From Oceanobacillus oncorhynchi (lineage in GTDB: Bacteria > Bacillota > Bacilli > Bacillales > Amphibacillaceae): a stretch of DNA of 64,000 nt. Below the pieces are notes generated by a model. The model did no database searches. It was not told the origin of the DNA and worked only from the letters and a program-made list of their open reading frames with translations. The stretch is taken from NCBI RefSeq assembly GCF_000821065.1, contig NZ_CDGG01000001.1:248001-312000 (forward strand), given 5' to 3'. Within the stretch, counting starts at the first letter, position 1; each line of letters starts with the position of its first letter. Made by a program: the position numbers and the translations under genes. Below, one piece after another: positions 52,328 through 60,920 of this stretch.

Positions 52328-53404
52328 ATGATTACCCCTTATGTGAAAATTAATTTAAATAAAGTAAAAGCCAATATTCAGTTTATGATTAATCAATTAA
52401 GAAAATATGATATTGATCATAGACCACATATAAAGCCACACAAAAATATTGAATTAGCTAAATTACAACTGGATATGGGAGCGATAGGAGTTACTTGTGC
52501 TTCTTTATCTGAGATGGAAGTCATGGTTAAAGGAGGGATAAAGAATATCCTTTTAGCTATGCCTTTAATAGGAGATGAACATTGGGAAAAGCTTTACAAT
52601 GTTCTCCATAGCCATGATGTTGAGTTTATAACAATTGTTGACAGCAAACTTGGGATAGAAGGATTAGCGAAGGTGGGAGAACGTCTCGAACGCCCTCTTC
52701 ATATCCTTGTGGATGTTGATAGCGGAGGTCATCGGGAAGGCATCCAATCGGAAGATGTATTATCTTTTGTGGAAGAAATAAACAGTAACCCATGGTTAAC
52801 TTTTAAAGGTCTTTTTACTTACTATGGTCATATTTATCAATATGAAAATAGTTTGCATGCAAAACATGCCAAAAAAGAAGCTTCTATTCTAATAAGTGAA
52901 AGAGAAAAGCTAGAAAAACATGGTATAAAAGTGGACGTTTTATCAGGTGGATCAACTGTCTCATCCATGGAGGCTGAACAACTTGAGGGTATAACAGAAT
53001 CCAGAGCAGGAAACTATATCTTTTTCGATATGAATGCGGTTCATTTAGGAATAGTAGAAATAGAACAGTGTGCACTTAAAGTTATAGCTAAAGTTGTTAG
53101 CAAGCCTTTACCCGGTAAAGCGACTATAGATGCAGGATCAAAAGCATTGACATCTGATCAGCCATTAAAAGGTGATGAATACGGCTATATATATAATAGA
53201 CCCAATTTAAAGCTTCTAAAATTAAATGAAGAACATGGTTTTATTGAATATGATTCAAATAAAGAAAAATTGGAAATTGGAGATGAAATCGAAATAATTC
53301 CTAATCATGCTTGTGTTGTTCCCAATCTATTTAATCAAGTGTTTATAGATGATGGAAAAGGATTAAAATCAATAGAAGTGGATGCAAGAGGAAGAAATTA
53401 TTAA
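52328..53404 (+). CDS. D-threonine aldolase / D-serine dehydratase-like PLP enzyme
   Basis: A 358-residue fold-III PLP enzyme with an alanine-racemase-like barrel plus a metal-binding C-terminal domain. The PLP lysine is Lys36 in RPHIKPHKN; GLFTYYGHIYQYEN and VLSGGSTVSSM line the cofactor site. The metal motif NHACVV gives His327-x-Cys329; as I recall the family, His/Cys is the zinc site of eukaryote-type D-serine dehydratases, while D-threonine aldolases have His/Asp. This favours beta-elimination of a D-configured beta-hydroxy amino acid, for example D-glucosaminate to KDG and ammonia (inference). It lies between the TRAP and deacetylase genes. Confidence 0.82.
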   Translation: MITPYVKINLNKVKANIQFMINQLRKYDIDHRPHIKPHKNIELAKLQLDMGAIGVTCASLSEMEVMVKGGIKNILLAMPLIGDEHWEKLYNVLHSHDVEFITIVDSKLGIEGLAKVGERLERPLHILVDVDSGGHREGIQSEDVLSFVEEINSNPWLTFKGLFTYYGHIYQYENSLHAKHAKKEASILISEREKLEKHGIKVDVLSGGSTVSSMEAEQLEGITESRAGNYIFFDMNAVHLGIVEIEQCALKVIAKVVSKPLPGKATIDAGSKALTSDQPLKGDEYGYIYNRPNLKLLKLNEEHGFIEYDSNKEKLEIGDEIEIIPNHACVVPNLFNQVFIDDGKGLKSIEVDARGRNY

Positions 53405-53421
53405 AAAGGAGTCTTTCATAC

Positions 53422-54600
53422 GTGTTGAATCTAACTATTGAAAAGCTTATAGACGATTATAATGAAAAGGAACAGATTAGAATTTTTAAAGAACTTGTTC
53501 AAATACCAAGTGAAAATCCAGGGAATTATGAAGAGGGGATAGCGAAAAAAATTCAAAATATATTAAATAATGAGGGAATTAAAAATAAACTTGTTTATAT
53601 TAATGATAAAAGGCCAAATGTTTATGCGGAATTAGAAGGTTCAGTGGAAGGGAAAACTTTAATTTATAACGGCCATATTGATACAGTACCGGTAGGAGAA
53701 GGTTGGGAGCATAATCCTTTTAGCGCTTACGAAGATGAAGAAGGGTATATTTATGGGAGAGGCGCATCAGATATGAAGGCGGGAGTATCTTCCATGTTAT
53801 ATGCTGCTATATGTTTAAAAAAATCAGGCTATCCAAAAGAAGGAAAACTAATACTTTTTTTTAATATAGACGAAGAAATAAGTAATTTAGGAATGAAACA
53901 ATTTTTAGAAGAAGATATTTCAGCGGATTATGCAATCATAAGTGAACCGACTAACCTTGATATTGCAATTGGACACCGAGGAACAGCAAGATATAATTTA
54001 AAAACGAGAGGAATTGCAGGTCACTCCTGTTATGTTGCGCATCCAGATAATGCAATCGAAAAAATGAATAGCTTGTTGCCTCTTTTATTTGATTGGGGAA
54101 GAAGAATAAAGAAAGAGAAGATAAATAAATTTTTAGGGAGCGCATTAAGTAATGTCACCACTATTCATGGTGGTACAGCAGGTAATATTATACCCGATGA
54201 GTGTATTGTTGAGATAGACAGAAGATTACTTCCTGGGGAAACCATAGAGGAAGTAAATGAAGAATATACAAAAATATTAACCCACGAGGGCGAAGTAGAT
54301 TTTGAACTGGAAAATTATATTTTTTTACCTGCTAGCCTGATTGAAAAAGATCATCATTTTGTGAAATTTATTTATGATACTACAAAAAAATATAATGAAA
54401 AAGTTAAAATTAAATCATTTGAAGCAACATGTGAAGCGCCTTTTTTTTCCATAAATAAAGGAATACCTACAATTATATTTGGGCCTGGCTCTTTAAGTCA
54501 AGCTCATGTTGTTAATGAACGTGTTCACAAATCAGAGGTAATCAAGGCTGGGAAACTATTTATTGAGATTTGTATAAGTCTATTAAACAATAAGGGATGA
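53422..54600 (+). CDS. M20 family deacylase (ArgE/DapE-like)
   Basis: A 392-residue dinuclear-zinc hydrolase of the ArgE/DapE/ACY1 group. The start is GTG at 53422, 10 bases after AAGGAG. Metal ligands and active-site residues: YNGHIDTVPVGEGW (His and Asp), YGRGASDMKAGV (bridging Asp), NIDEEISNLG (catalytic Glu and metal Glu), IISEPTNLDIAIGHRG and FGPGSLSQAHVVNERV (last metal His). It probably removes an N-acetyl or other acyl group from the imported compound so that the PLP enzymes can act on the free amine (inference). Confidence 0.88.
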   Translation: MLNLTIEKLIDDYNEKEQIRIFKELVQIPSENPGNYEEGIAKKIQNILNNEGIKNKLVYINDKRPNVYAELEGSVEGKTLIYNGHIDTVPVGEGWEHNPFSAYEDEEGYIYGRGASDMKAGVSSMLYAAICLKKSGYPKEGKLILFFNIDEEISNLGMKQFLEEDISADYAIISEPTNLDIAIGHRGTARYNLKTRGIAGHSCYVAHPDNAIEKMNSLLPLLFDWGRRIKKEKINKFLGSALSNVTTIHGGTAGNIIPDECIVEIDRRLLPGETIEEVNEEYTKILTHEGEVDFELENYIFLPASLIEKDHHFVKFIYDTTKKYNEKVKIKSFEATCEAPFFSINKGIPTIIFGPGSLSQAHVVNERVHKSEVIKAGKLFIEICISLLNNKG

Positions 54601-54604
54601 TTAT

Positions 54605-55789
54605 ATGTCTTTGAATTACTTTTTAAGCTGTACTGAATGTAAAAGAGAATTTAATCCAAGACCTATTTATAATTGTCTGTCATGCAATGGAATTCTGGAA
54701 GTTCAATACAAAAACCTGACAAAGTCTATAGCTGGAATGAAACAAGAATATATTTTTCACGATGAAAAAATTGAAAGTCTTCTTGGAGAAGGAAATACTC
54801 CCCTGTTAGAGCTTAGTAAGACTTCTAATCGATTAAGAGAAAATAAGATTTTTGGCAAGTGTGAATTTATGAACCCGACAGGGTCTTTTAAAGACAGGCC
54901 TGTTGCGGCAGGCATACAGAAAGCTTTAGATTTTGGTTATAAAAAAGTAATTGTTGCATCAAGTGGAAACGGTGCAGCATCTGTTGCTGCCTATTCTGCT
55001 AAATTCGGTTTGAGCTCCACTATTTTAGTCCCGGAGGGTACACCTGATGAGAAAGTAAAACAATCTCAGTTTTACGGAGCTAATATTATTAAAGTTAAAG
55101 GACCATATAGTAATAGTTTTGAATTGGCTCTGAAATACAGTGAGGAAGAAAAAGTATATAATTTAACAACAACTTTTATCAATCCTTATACGTGGGAGGG
55201 AGATAAAGGTGTAGCTTATGAAATTAATCAACAATCAGATAATTGGCCTGATTATGTTATTGTTCCTATCGGTGCCGGACCACTGTTAGTCGGTATTTAT
55301 AAAGGTTTTAAGGAGTTAAAAGAGATATATGGAAAAAATGACCCCATCCCCAAAATGGTTGGTATCCAAGCAGAAGGATGTTCACCAATTTCAAGAGCTT
55401 TTGAAAATAATGAAGTATATGTAATTTCTGAACCAGATCCTAAAACTATTGCTGGCGGGATTGGAGACGGTTTAAGAGGATATGCGAAGGATGGGACTTA
55501 TACGTTGAATACGATTCGTAAATCCAATGGGGCATGTTTAAGTATTACGGATGAAGAAATCATAAGGGCACAAGAAAATCTTGCTAAGGATGAAGGGATA
55601 TTTGTTGAACCATCTGGAGCAGCTGCACTTGCTGGGTTTGAAAAATTTTCAAAATTGGAAAATATAAAAAATGCTTCAGTAACATTGCTGTTAACTGGAA
55701 ATGGGCTAAAGGATATGAATACTATTAATGAAAGTTATACCATTCCGATTATTGAACCAGTTATGGAAGAACTTAACCGATTGATTTAG
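54605..55789 (+). CDS. threonine synthase-like fold-II PLP enzyme
   Basis: A 394-residue protein beginning with a zinc ribbon (CTEC at 9-12 and CLSC at 24-27) followed by the tryptophan-synthase-beta-fold catalytic domain. PLP lysine Lys95 is in NPTGSFKDRP; the phosphate-binding loop IGAGPLLVGI is near residue 220 and LTGNGLKD closes the site. Housekeeping threonine synthase would normally sit with hom/thrB, so this copy is probably a specialised lyase acting on a phosphorylated or beta/gamma-substituted amino acid. The sequence does not tell which. It is followed after four bases by a second fold-II gene. Confidence 0.83.
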   Translation: MSLNYFLSCTECKREFNPRPIYNCLSCNGILEVQYKNLTKSIAGMKQEYIFHDEKIESLLGEGNTPLLELSKTSNRLRENKIFGKCEFMNPTGSFKDRPVAAGIQKALDFGYKKVIVASSGNGAASVAAYSAKFGLSSTILVPEGTPDEKVKQSQFYGANIIKVKGPYSNSFELALKYSEEEKVYNLTTTFINPYTWEGDKGVAYEINQQSDNWPDYVIVPIGAGPLLVGIYKGFKELKEIYGKNDPIPKMVGIQAEGCSPISRAFENNEVYVISEPDPKTIAGGIGDGLRGYAKDGTYTLNTIRKSNGACLSITDEEIIRAQENLAKDEGIFVEPSGAAALAGFEKFSKLENIKNASVTLLLTGNGLKDMNTINESYTIPIIEPVMEELNRLI

Positions 55790-55802
55790 GAGGATGCTTA
55801 AC

Positions 55803-56774
55803 GTGCTAGGTCAGAGCTTAGAAAATCCTACAATTAATGATATTAAGAAAGCAGAAACAAGGATAAAAAAATATGTGGATGTGTCTACAAAAGTGATAAC
55901 TTCAGAAATATTAAATATGAAGTATGGCTTTCCTATTTATATAAAACCAGAAGGATTACAGCCTACTGGTTCTTTTAAAATAAGAGGGGCATTAAACAAG
56001 ATTTTAAAGGCAAAAGAAGATGGACAGGTTAGCCATTGTATTACCGCTTCAGCTGGGAACCATGCCATTAGTCTGGCATCTTCCAGCTTGCTGTTAGGCT
56101 TAAAATCCACGGTAGTAATGTCAGAACAAACGCCACAAATTAAAATTTTGACTTGTGAAAGACTAGGCGCAGAGGTTATTATTCATGGGGAAAATTATGA
56201 TGAAGCTTACAAAGAGGCTCAGAAAATATCTAGTGAAAAAAACTATTATTATATACACCCCGTCGCAGATTGTGAAATTGTTGCAGGTCAAGGTACAATT
56301 GGCTTGGAGATATTGGAAGAGATGCCAGATATAGATCAAGTGATTGTACCAATTGGCGGTGGAGGCCTTATATCTGGAATAGCTATTGCTCTTAAATCAT
56401 TAAAACCAGAAATGAAAGTTATAGGTGTACAGCCCGAAAAATCGAACGCTTATTACAAAAGTTGGAAAAGAAGCTATCTTGTTAACATAGAGAAGCCCAA
56501 TACGATTGCAGATGGGCTTTCATTAAAACAACCTGAAAAATATCTATTCAATATGATGAAACATTGGGTAGATGATATTGTAACTGTGAAAGAAGATACA
56601 ATTGAGAAGGCAATAAAGGAATTTTTATTTTTAGGAAAACTATTAATTGAAGGAGCGGGGGCAGTTACTTTAGCTAGCATAATAGAAAGTAAAATCAATA
56701 TAGAGAAAAAAACCGTTTTGATAGGAAGTGGCTCCAATATTGATGAGCAGCGTTTTAAAGCTTTACTAAATTAG
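55803..56774 (+). CDS. threonine/serine dehydratase-like fold-II PLP enzyme
   Basis: A 323-residue enzyme of the short threonine dehydratase/serine racemase/EutB type without a regulatory domain. GTG at 55803 is 9 bases after AGGAGG; ATG at 55794 touches that site directly. PLP lysine Lys59 is in QPTGSFKIRGA, the asparagine loop is SAGNHAISLA, the phosphate loop is PIGGGGLISGI and IGSGSNID is near the C-terminus. Known relatives deaminate L-threonine/L-serine, threo-3-hydroxyaspartate or N-substituted amino acids. Its position after the TS-like gene suggests successive steps or alternative stereoisomers. Confidence 0.84.
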   Translation: MLGQSLENPTINDIKKAETRIKKYVDVSTKVITSEILNMKYGFPIYIKPEGLQPTGSFKIRGALNKILKAKEDGQVSHCITASAGNHAISLASSSLLLGLKSTVVMSEQTPQIKILTCERLGAEVIIHGENYDEAYKEAQKISSEKNYYYIHPVADCEIVAGQGTIGLEILEEMPDIDQVIVPIGGGGLISGIAIALKSLKPEMKVIGVQPEKSNAYYKSWKRSYLVNIEKPNTIADGLSLKQPEKYLFNMMKHWVDDIVTVKEDTIEKAIKEFLFLGKLLIEGAGAVTLASIIESKINIEKKTVLIGSGSNIDEQRFKALLN

Positions 56775-56786
56775 GGGGTGATAATC

Positions 56787-57551
56787 TTGGATAAGTACTT
56801 ATTAAGTGACTATACCACATATGAGCTACAGAATGTTATTAATAAAAAAGACCCCATAATAATTATTCCAGTTGGTGCACTGGAACAGCATGGCGCCCAT
56901 TTACCTTTGGACACAGATATGGACTTGGTAGAAAAAGTTGCAAAATCTTTAGCGGAAAATTGTATACAAGATATAATAGTTACGCCAACTGTATGGACCG
57001 GGTTTTCTCACCATCATTTGGATTTTTGCGGTACCATAAGTATTAGACAAAAAACAATGGTATACGTTATTACTGATATTGTTGAAAGTTTATTGAAACA
57101 TAAAATAAATAAGATTATATTACTCAATGGTCATGGTGGAAATATTTCAATTTTGAAAACTATTCTAGATGAAATCCAATTAAAGTATAAAAATCTTCAG
57201 ATGGTGTATTTTACTTATTGGGATTTGCTTAGTGATAAGATAGGTGAAATAAGACAGTCGCCAGTAAATGGAATGGCGCATGCAGGAGAACTGGAAACTT
57301 CATTAAAGTATTACTTTAATGAAGATGATGTGAGAAGGGATTCTATTCAAGATGTGATGTTGCCTGTTCAGCCGTTTCATAATGTAGATATGTTTGCTCC
57401 AAATAAAATTAGTATATACAAGCCCTTTGAAAGTTATAGTAAAGGCGGACAAATTGGAAAACCTTCTGTAGCAAATAAAGAAACTGGTAAAAAGATTGTA
57501 GAAAACCTATGTAAAGAATTTAGCGATTTAATAAACTTCTATTTTGTTTGA
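56787..57551 (+). CDS. creatininase family protein
   Basis: A 254-residue metal-dependent amidohydrolase of the creatininase/MftE/ArfB superfamily. TTG at 56787 lies 8 bases after AGGGGG; GTG at 56778 overlaps that site. Metal motif residues: VGALEQHGAHLPLDTDMDLV (Glu, His, Asp), HHHLDFCGTIS, LLNGHGGNISIL (His) and MAHAGELETSLKY (Glu). Family members hydrolyse cyclic amides or formamides, so here it could open a lactam form of the sugar-acid substrate (inference). Neighbours are the PLP lyases and the YagE-like aldolase. Confidence 0.86.
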   Translation: MDKYLLSDYTTYELQNVINKKDPIIIIPVGALEQHGAHLPLDTDMDLVEKVAKSLAENCIQDIIVTPTVWTGFSHHHLDFCGTISIRQKTMVYVITDIVESLLKHKINKIILLNGHGGNISILKTILDEIQLKYKNLQMVYFTYWDLLSDKIGEIRQSPVNGMAHAGELETSLKYYFNEDDVRRDSIQDVMLPVQPFHNVDMFAPNKISIYKPFESYSKGGQIGKPSVANKETGKKIVENLCKEFSDLINFYFV

Positions 57552-57563
57552 GGAGTTGAGAAA

Positions 57564-58457
57564 ATGGATAAGTTCTCCGGGATTATTCCTCCAGTAGTAA
57601 CGCCAATTAGTAAGGAAGGAAACTTTGACCAAGATGTAGCCAAGCTAATAATTGACTATTTAATTGATTCTAATGTAGATAGTCTGTTCTTTCTGGGAAG
57701 TATTGGCGAGTTTAGCCAAATGAGTTTAAAAATGAAAGAAGAAATTACAGATTTTGTTGTGAATTACGTAAATAAAAGAGTGCCTGTATTAATTGGTACA
57801 GGAAGCAATACAATTACTGAATCAATTCACTTAAGCAAGTTTGTGGAAAAAGTTGGAGGAGATGGTGTTGTATCTATTAATCCATACTATTTTAAATTGA
57901 ATAATGTAGAGCTCTTAAATTATTTTGAATCTATAGCTGATAGTATTTCTATTCCTATGATATTATATAATTTCCCTGATAGAACTGGTCAGGATCTTTC
58001 CCCTTCTTTAATAAAGACGTTAGTAAAGAGGAATTCTAATATCGTTGGAATAAAAGAAACTGTTAACTCGATAACACATATAAAAGATGTTATCACTCAA
58101 GTTAAGAATGAGTTCCCATATTTCTCTGTTCTATGCGGGTATGATGAGCATTTAACTAGTACGTTATTTTTTGGAGGAGATGGTGGAATTATTGGTACCG
58201 GAAATATAGCCCCAGAATTATTTGTTGGATTATACGAGGCTTTTAAATCTAATGATTTAGAAAAAATAAAGATTTATAGTCAGCAGATTATTCAACTGAC
58301 TAAGATATACAATCAGGATTATCAAATACTATCTGTGATAAAAGAAGGCCTTAAACTCAAAGGTTTTGATATACAGAGTGATTCTCTCGGACCGTATGAA
58401 AGTCTGAATCAAGAAAGTAAAAATTTTATAGAAAGAGCATTAAAAAATATATCCTAG
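57564..58457 (+). CDS. DapA/NanA superfamily aldolase, YagE-like
   Basis: A 297-residue class I pyruvate-dependent aldolase or dehydratase. Schiff-base Lys164 is in VGIKETVNS and the catalytic Tyr135 in ILYNFPDRTGQ. The substrate-loop FFLGSIGEFSQMS (instead of GTTGE as in DapA) resembles E. coli YagE/YjhH, 2-keto-3-deoxy-sugar-acid aldolases. So it may cleave an unphosphorylated KDG-like intermediate, a bypass of the kinase/Eda route at the start of the island (inference). The start follows GAGGAGTTGAGAAA. Last gene before the terminator. Confidence 0.85.
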   Translation: MDKFSGIIPPVVTPISKEGNFDQDVAKLIIDYLIDSNVDSLFFLGSIGEFSQMSLKMKEEITDFVVNYVNKRVPVLIGTGSNTITESIHLSKFVEKVGGDGVVSINPYYFKLNNVELLNYFESIADSISIPMILYNFPDRTGQDLSPSLIKTLVKRNSNIVGIKETVNSITHIKDVITQVKNEFPYFSVLCGYDEHLTSTLFFGGDGGIIGTGNIAPELFVGLYEAFKSNDLEKIKIYSQQIIQLTKIYNQDYQILSVIKEGLKLKGFDIQSDSLGPYESLNQESKNFIERALKNIS

Positions 58458-58576
58458 TATTCAAAAATTGTGAAATGGTAATTATTGTATCACTTTAAAA
58501 GATAAGTAATAGATTTAAGTTTTATCAAAGTGTTGAATGACGAGCTAAGAAAAATAGAATATACAGTATTTTTCCT

Positions 58577-58623
58577 GAACTACCTCTATACTTGGATTTA
58601 CCAAGTATAGAGGTAGTTTTTAA
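58577..58623 (+). terminator. terminator of the catabolic island
   Basis: AACTACCTCTATACTTGG (58578-58595) pairs perfectly over 18 bp with CCAAGTATAGAGGTAGTT (58601-58618), then a T-run. The same sequence recurs, slightly degraded, inside the adjacent IS66 left end (58701-58748). Confidence 0.92.
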
Positions 58624-58700
58624 TGATTTTATACCATTTTTGTCTACACCTATCGTTTTAAAAGTAAGCGGGAAATAATAGACCGCATTCTATTATAACG

Positions 58701-58748
58701 GAACTACCTCTATACTTGGATTTAACAAGTAACAGGAGGTAGTTTTTT
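58701..58748 (+). repeat. hairpin copy inside IS66 left end, sequestering the first ribosome site
   Basis: GAACTACCTC (58701-58710) pairs with GAGGTAGTT at the other arm, burying the AGGAGG (58734-58739) that serves the first IS gene. The first 24 bases are identical to the terminator outside the element at 58577. Such hairpins limit translation from read-through transcripts in other insertion sequences. Confidence 0.65.
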
Positions 58749-58749
58749 C

Positions 58750-58920
58750 ATGAAGGAAAACCCGATTGTTCCCGTAACGATCCCAGCATCATCTTCCTCT
58801 ACGCCTATAAATCCAGTAGCGGAAGTTTCTTGTCATTCTCTACAGCTAACAATTTTTGAAGGGTGTCAGGAAACGTTGGCAGTAGCCTTGATAAAGGAGG
58901 TGTGCCACCATGCTGGTTGA
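58750..58920 (+). CDS. IS66 small accessory protein (TnpA-like, 56 aa)
   Basis: A 56-residue frame, MKENPIVPVTIPASSSSTPI at the start and LTIFEGCQETLAVALIKEVC near the end, in the position of IS66 orfA. The tail resembles the C-terminal DNA-binding-adjacent end of IS66 TnpA proteins; the usual N-terminal part is absent, so it may be a short form or a remnant. Its AGGAGG ribosome site is inside the hairpin at 58701-58748. It overlaps the tnpB start by 11 bases, suggesting coupling. Confidence 0.6.
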   Translation: MKENPIVPVTIPASSSSTPINPVAEVSCHSLQLTIFEGCQETLAVALIKEVCHHAG

Positions 58921-59266
58921 CTTCTCCCAGATGAAAAATTGTTATTTAGTCTGTGGCTATACAGATCTTCGCAAAGGCATTGATGGTCTGGCTTCCGTAA
59001 TCACCAGTCAATTTCAATTAGATATTTTAGATGAATCTGTTTTCCTATTCTGCGGGAGAAGGACGGATCGATTTAAAGCTCTCTGGTTTGATGGAGAAGG
59101 TTTTTATTTACTTTATAAGCGATACGATCAGGGAAAGCTAACTTGGCCGCGTTCGCAAACCGACGTTGAAAAACTGACACCAAAACAAATCGAGTGGCTG
59201 TTTGACGGTTTTTCCATCTATCAAAAACAAAAAATTCAACCTGCCAAATTAGGTGTCCTCACTTAA
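58910..59266 (+). CDS. tnpB: IS66 family protein TnpB
   Basis: A 118-residue protein of the IS66 Orf2 family, required for transposition with an unknown biochemical role; not related to the IS605 TnpB nuclease. The family pattern is clear: CYLVCGYTDLRKGIDGLASV, FLFCGRRTDRFKALWFDGEG, FYLLYKRYDQGKLTWPRSQT and LTPKQIEWLFDGFSI. The start ATG at 58910 follows AAAGGAGGTGTGCC and overlaps the end of the small upstream gene. Confidence 0.93.
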   Translation: MLVDFSQMKNCYLVCGYTDLRKGIDGLASVITSQFQLDILDESVFLFCGRRTDRFKALWFDGEGFYLLYKRYDQGKLTWPRSQTDVEKLTPKQIEWLFDGFSIYQKQKIQPAKLGVLT

Positions 59267-59363
59267 TCATGGGGGAGAGAAATTTTTTTAAAAATTTTTT
59301 CTTCCCTTTTTGATAAAGTGTGGTACGATAAAAGAAATTATTTGGACACAGGGGGTGAATACG

Positions 59364-60920
59364 TTGACAGAATTGGAAAAGAAGCTGATGAAACAAATCG
59401 AACATTTGACAATTCAAAATGAAAAACAAGCAAAACAAATTGAACAGCTGATTAACCAGCTGACCAATATGAATCGTCGACTATTTGGAACATCATCCGA
59501 AAAGAATCCTCAAGGTCAACTCTCCTTCTTCGAAGAAGACAATAATTCCCCTTTTAGCGAGGCAGAGCAACCTGCAGACAAAGCCGTTGAAATAGAGACC
59601 ATCTCTTATCAGCGAAAAAAATATCAAGGGCAGCGGGCCGATATCACAAGAGACTTGCCTATCGTGGTGGAAGAACACACTCTTCCGTCCGATAGCCAGG
59701 TCTGTTCGTGCTGTGCCAGCCCATTAAAACATCTTGGGAAGCGAGAAGCTCGAACGGAGTTAGAGTTTATCCCAGCTCATTTAGTAAAACATGTACATTA
59801 TGAACATGCTTATGAATGCTTAGCCTGTAAGAAAACCGGTCAAAATCACATTCTCCGACAAAAAGCACCGGAACCTGCCTTAGCCAAAAGCTTAGCTGGA
59901 CCAAGCGTTTTAGCTTGGAATTTCTATCAAAAATTAGAGATGAGTATTCCTTATCATCGTCAGGAAAAAGAATGGGCAAGATATGGGTTGAAGGTTTCCC
60001 GGCGAACGTTGGCAAACTGGGCGATTCGAAGTTCCGAAGAATGGCTGGAGCCATTGTACCAACAAATGAGAGAAAAATTGCTTCTGGAACCTGTGCTCTC
60101 CGCTGATGAAACGACCTATCAAATTTTACGCCGACCAGATGAAAAGCCAGCTACAGCCGATGCGAGGATATGGTTATTTCGAACAGCGGAAACCGCAAAA
60201 CATCCCATTATTCTTTATCATTCTTCTGAGACACGCCGGTTTGAAGTAGCAGAAACCTTTCTCAAAGGATTTCAAGGACTTCTTCATTGTGATGGATATT
60301 CCGTCTATCAAAAATTAGAAGATGTGCAGCTTCAAACGTGCTGGGCGCATGTTCGGAGAAAGTTTTTAGAGACCAATGATTCAAATGGACAAGGCGCTGT
60401 CGGCGTCCATTACTGTGACCAGCTTTTCAAGCTGGAAAGGCAATGGAAAGATTTATCTCCAGAGGAACGCCTGCAGCAACGCCAGCTGGAAAGCAAGCCG
60501 TTACTGAAGGAGTTTTGGGGATGGCTGGACGCTCTCGTTACAATGAAAGGTCCTTTACAAAAAGCTGTGGATTATACACAAAAGTTAAGGGATTCCCTTC
60601 AACGCTTTTTAACAGACGGACGCCTTTTCATTAGTAATAATCTCGCAGAACGTTCCATTCGGCCTGTCACCGTCGGACGTAAAAACTGGTATTTTTCAAC
60701 CAGCGTAGCTGGAGCTCATGCGAATACCATTGGATACAGTGTTATCCAAACAGCTAAAGAAAATGGAATTGATCCGTTTGAATACTTAACCGTTTTATTT
60801 ACGGAACTTCCCCAGCTTAATATTTTTCAAGACTCGGAACAATGGGAAAACTATTTTCCATGGAGTCCTTATATCCAAGCCAAGGTGAAGCCACTTTCAA
60901 AACATATAAAACGAGCATAA
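59364..60920 (+). CDS. tnpC: IS66 family transposase TnpC
   Basis: A 518-residue DDE transposase. TTG at 59364 follows AGGGGGTG; GTG at 59355 is part of that site. Order of parts: N-terminal coiled coil (LTELEKKLMKQIEHLTIQNE onward), zinc-finger region with CSCC and CLACKKTG, the helix-turn-helix-like ARYGLKVSRRTLANWAIRSS, then the catalytic core with Asp in VLSADETTYQIL, Asp in LLHCDGYSVYQ, and Glu in NNLAERSIRPVTVGRKNW. Full length with no interruption, so the element may still be active. Confidence 0.92.
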   Translation: MTELEKKLMKQIEHLTIQNEKQAKQIEQLINQLTNMNRRLFGTSSEKNPQGQLSFFEEDNNSPFSEAEQPADKAVEIETISYQRKKYQGQRADITRDLPIVVEEHTLPSDSQVCSCCASPLKHLGKREARTELEFIPAHLVKHVHYEHAYECLACKKTGQNHILRQKAPEPALAKSLAGPSVLAWNFYQKLEMSIPYHRQEKEWARYGLKVSRRTLANWAIRSSEEWLEPLYQQMREKLLLEPVLSADETTYQILRRPDEKPATADARIWLFRTAETAKHPIILYHSSETRRFEVAETFLKGFQGLLHCDGYSVYQKLEDVQLQTCWAHVRRKFLETNDSNGQGAVGVHYCDQLFKLERQWKDLSPEERLQQRQLESKPLLKEFWGWLDALVTMKGPLQKAVDYTQKLRDSLQRFLTDGRLFISNNLAERSIRPVTVGRKNWYFSTSVAGAHANTIGYSVIQTAKENGIDPFEYLTVLFTELPQLNIFQDSEQWENYFPWSPYIQAKVKPLSKHIKRA

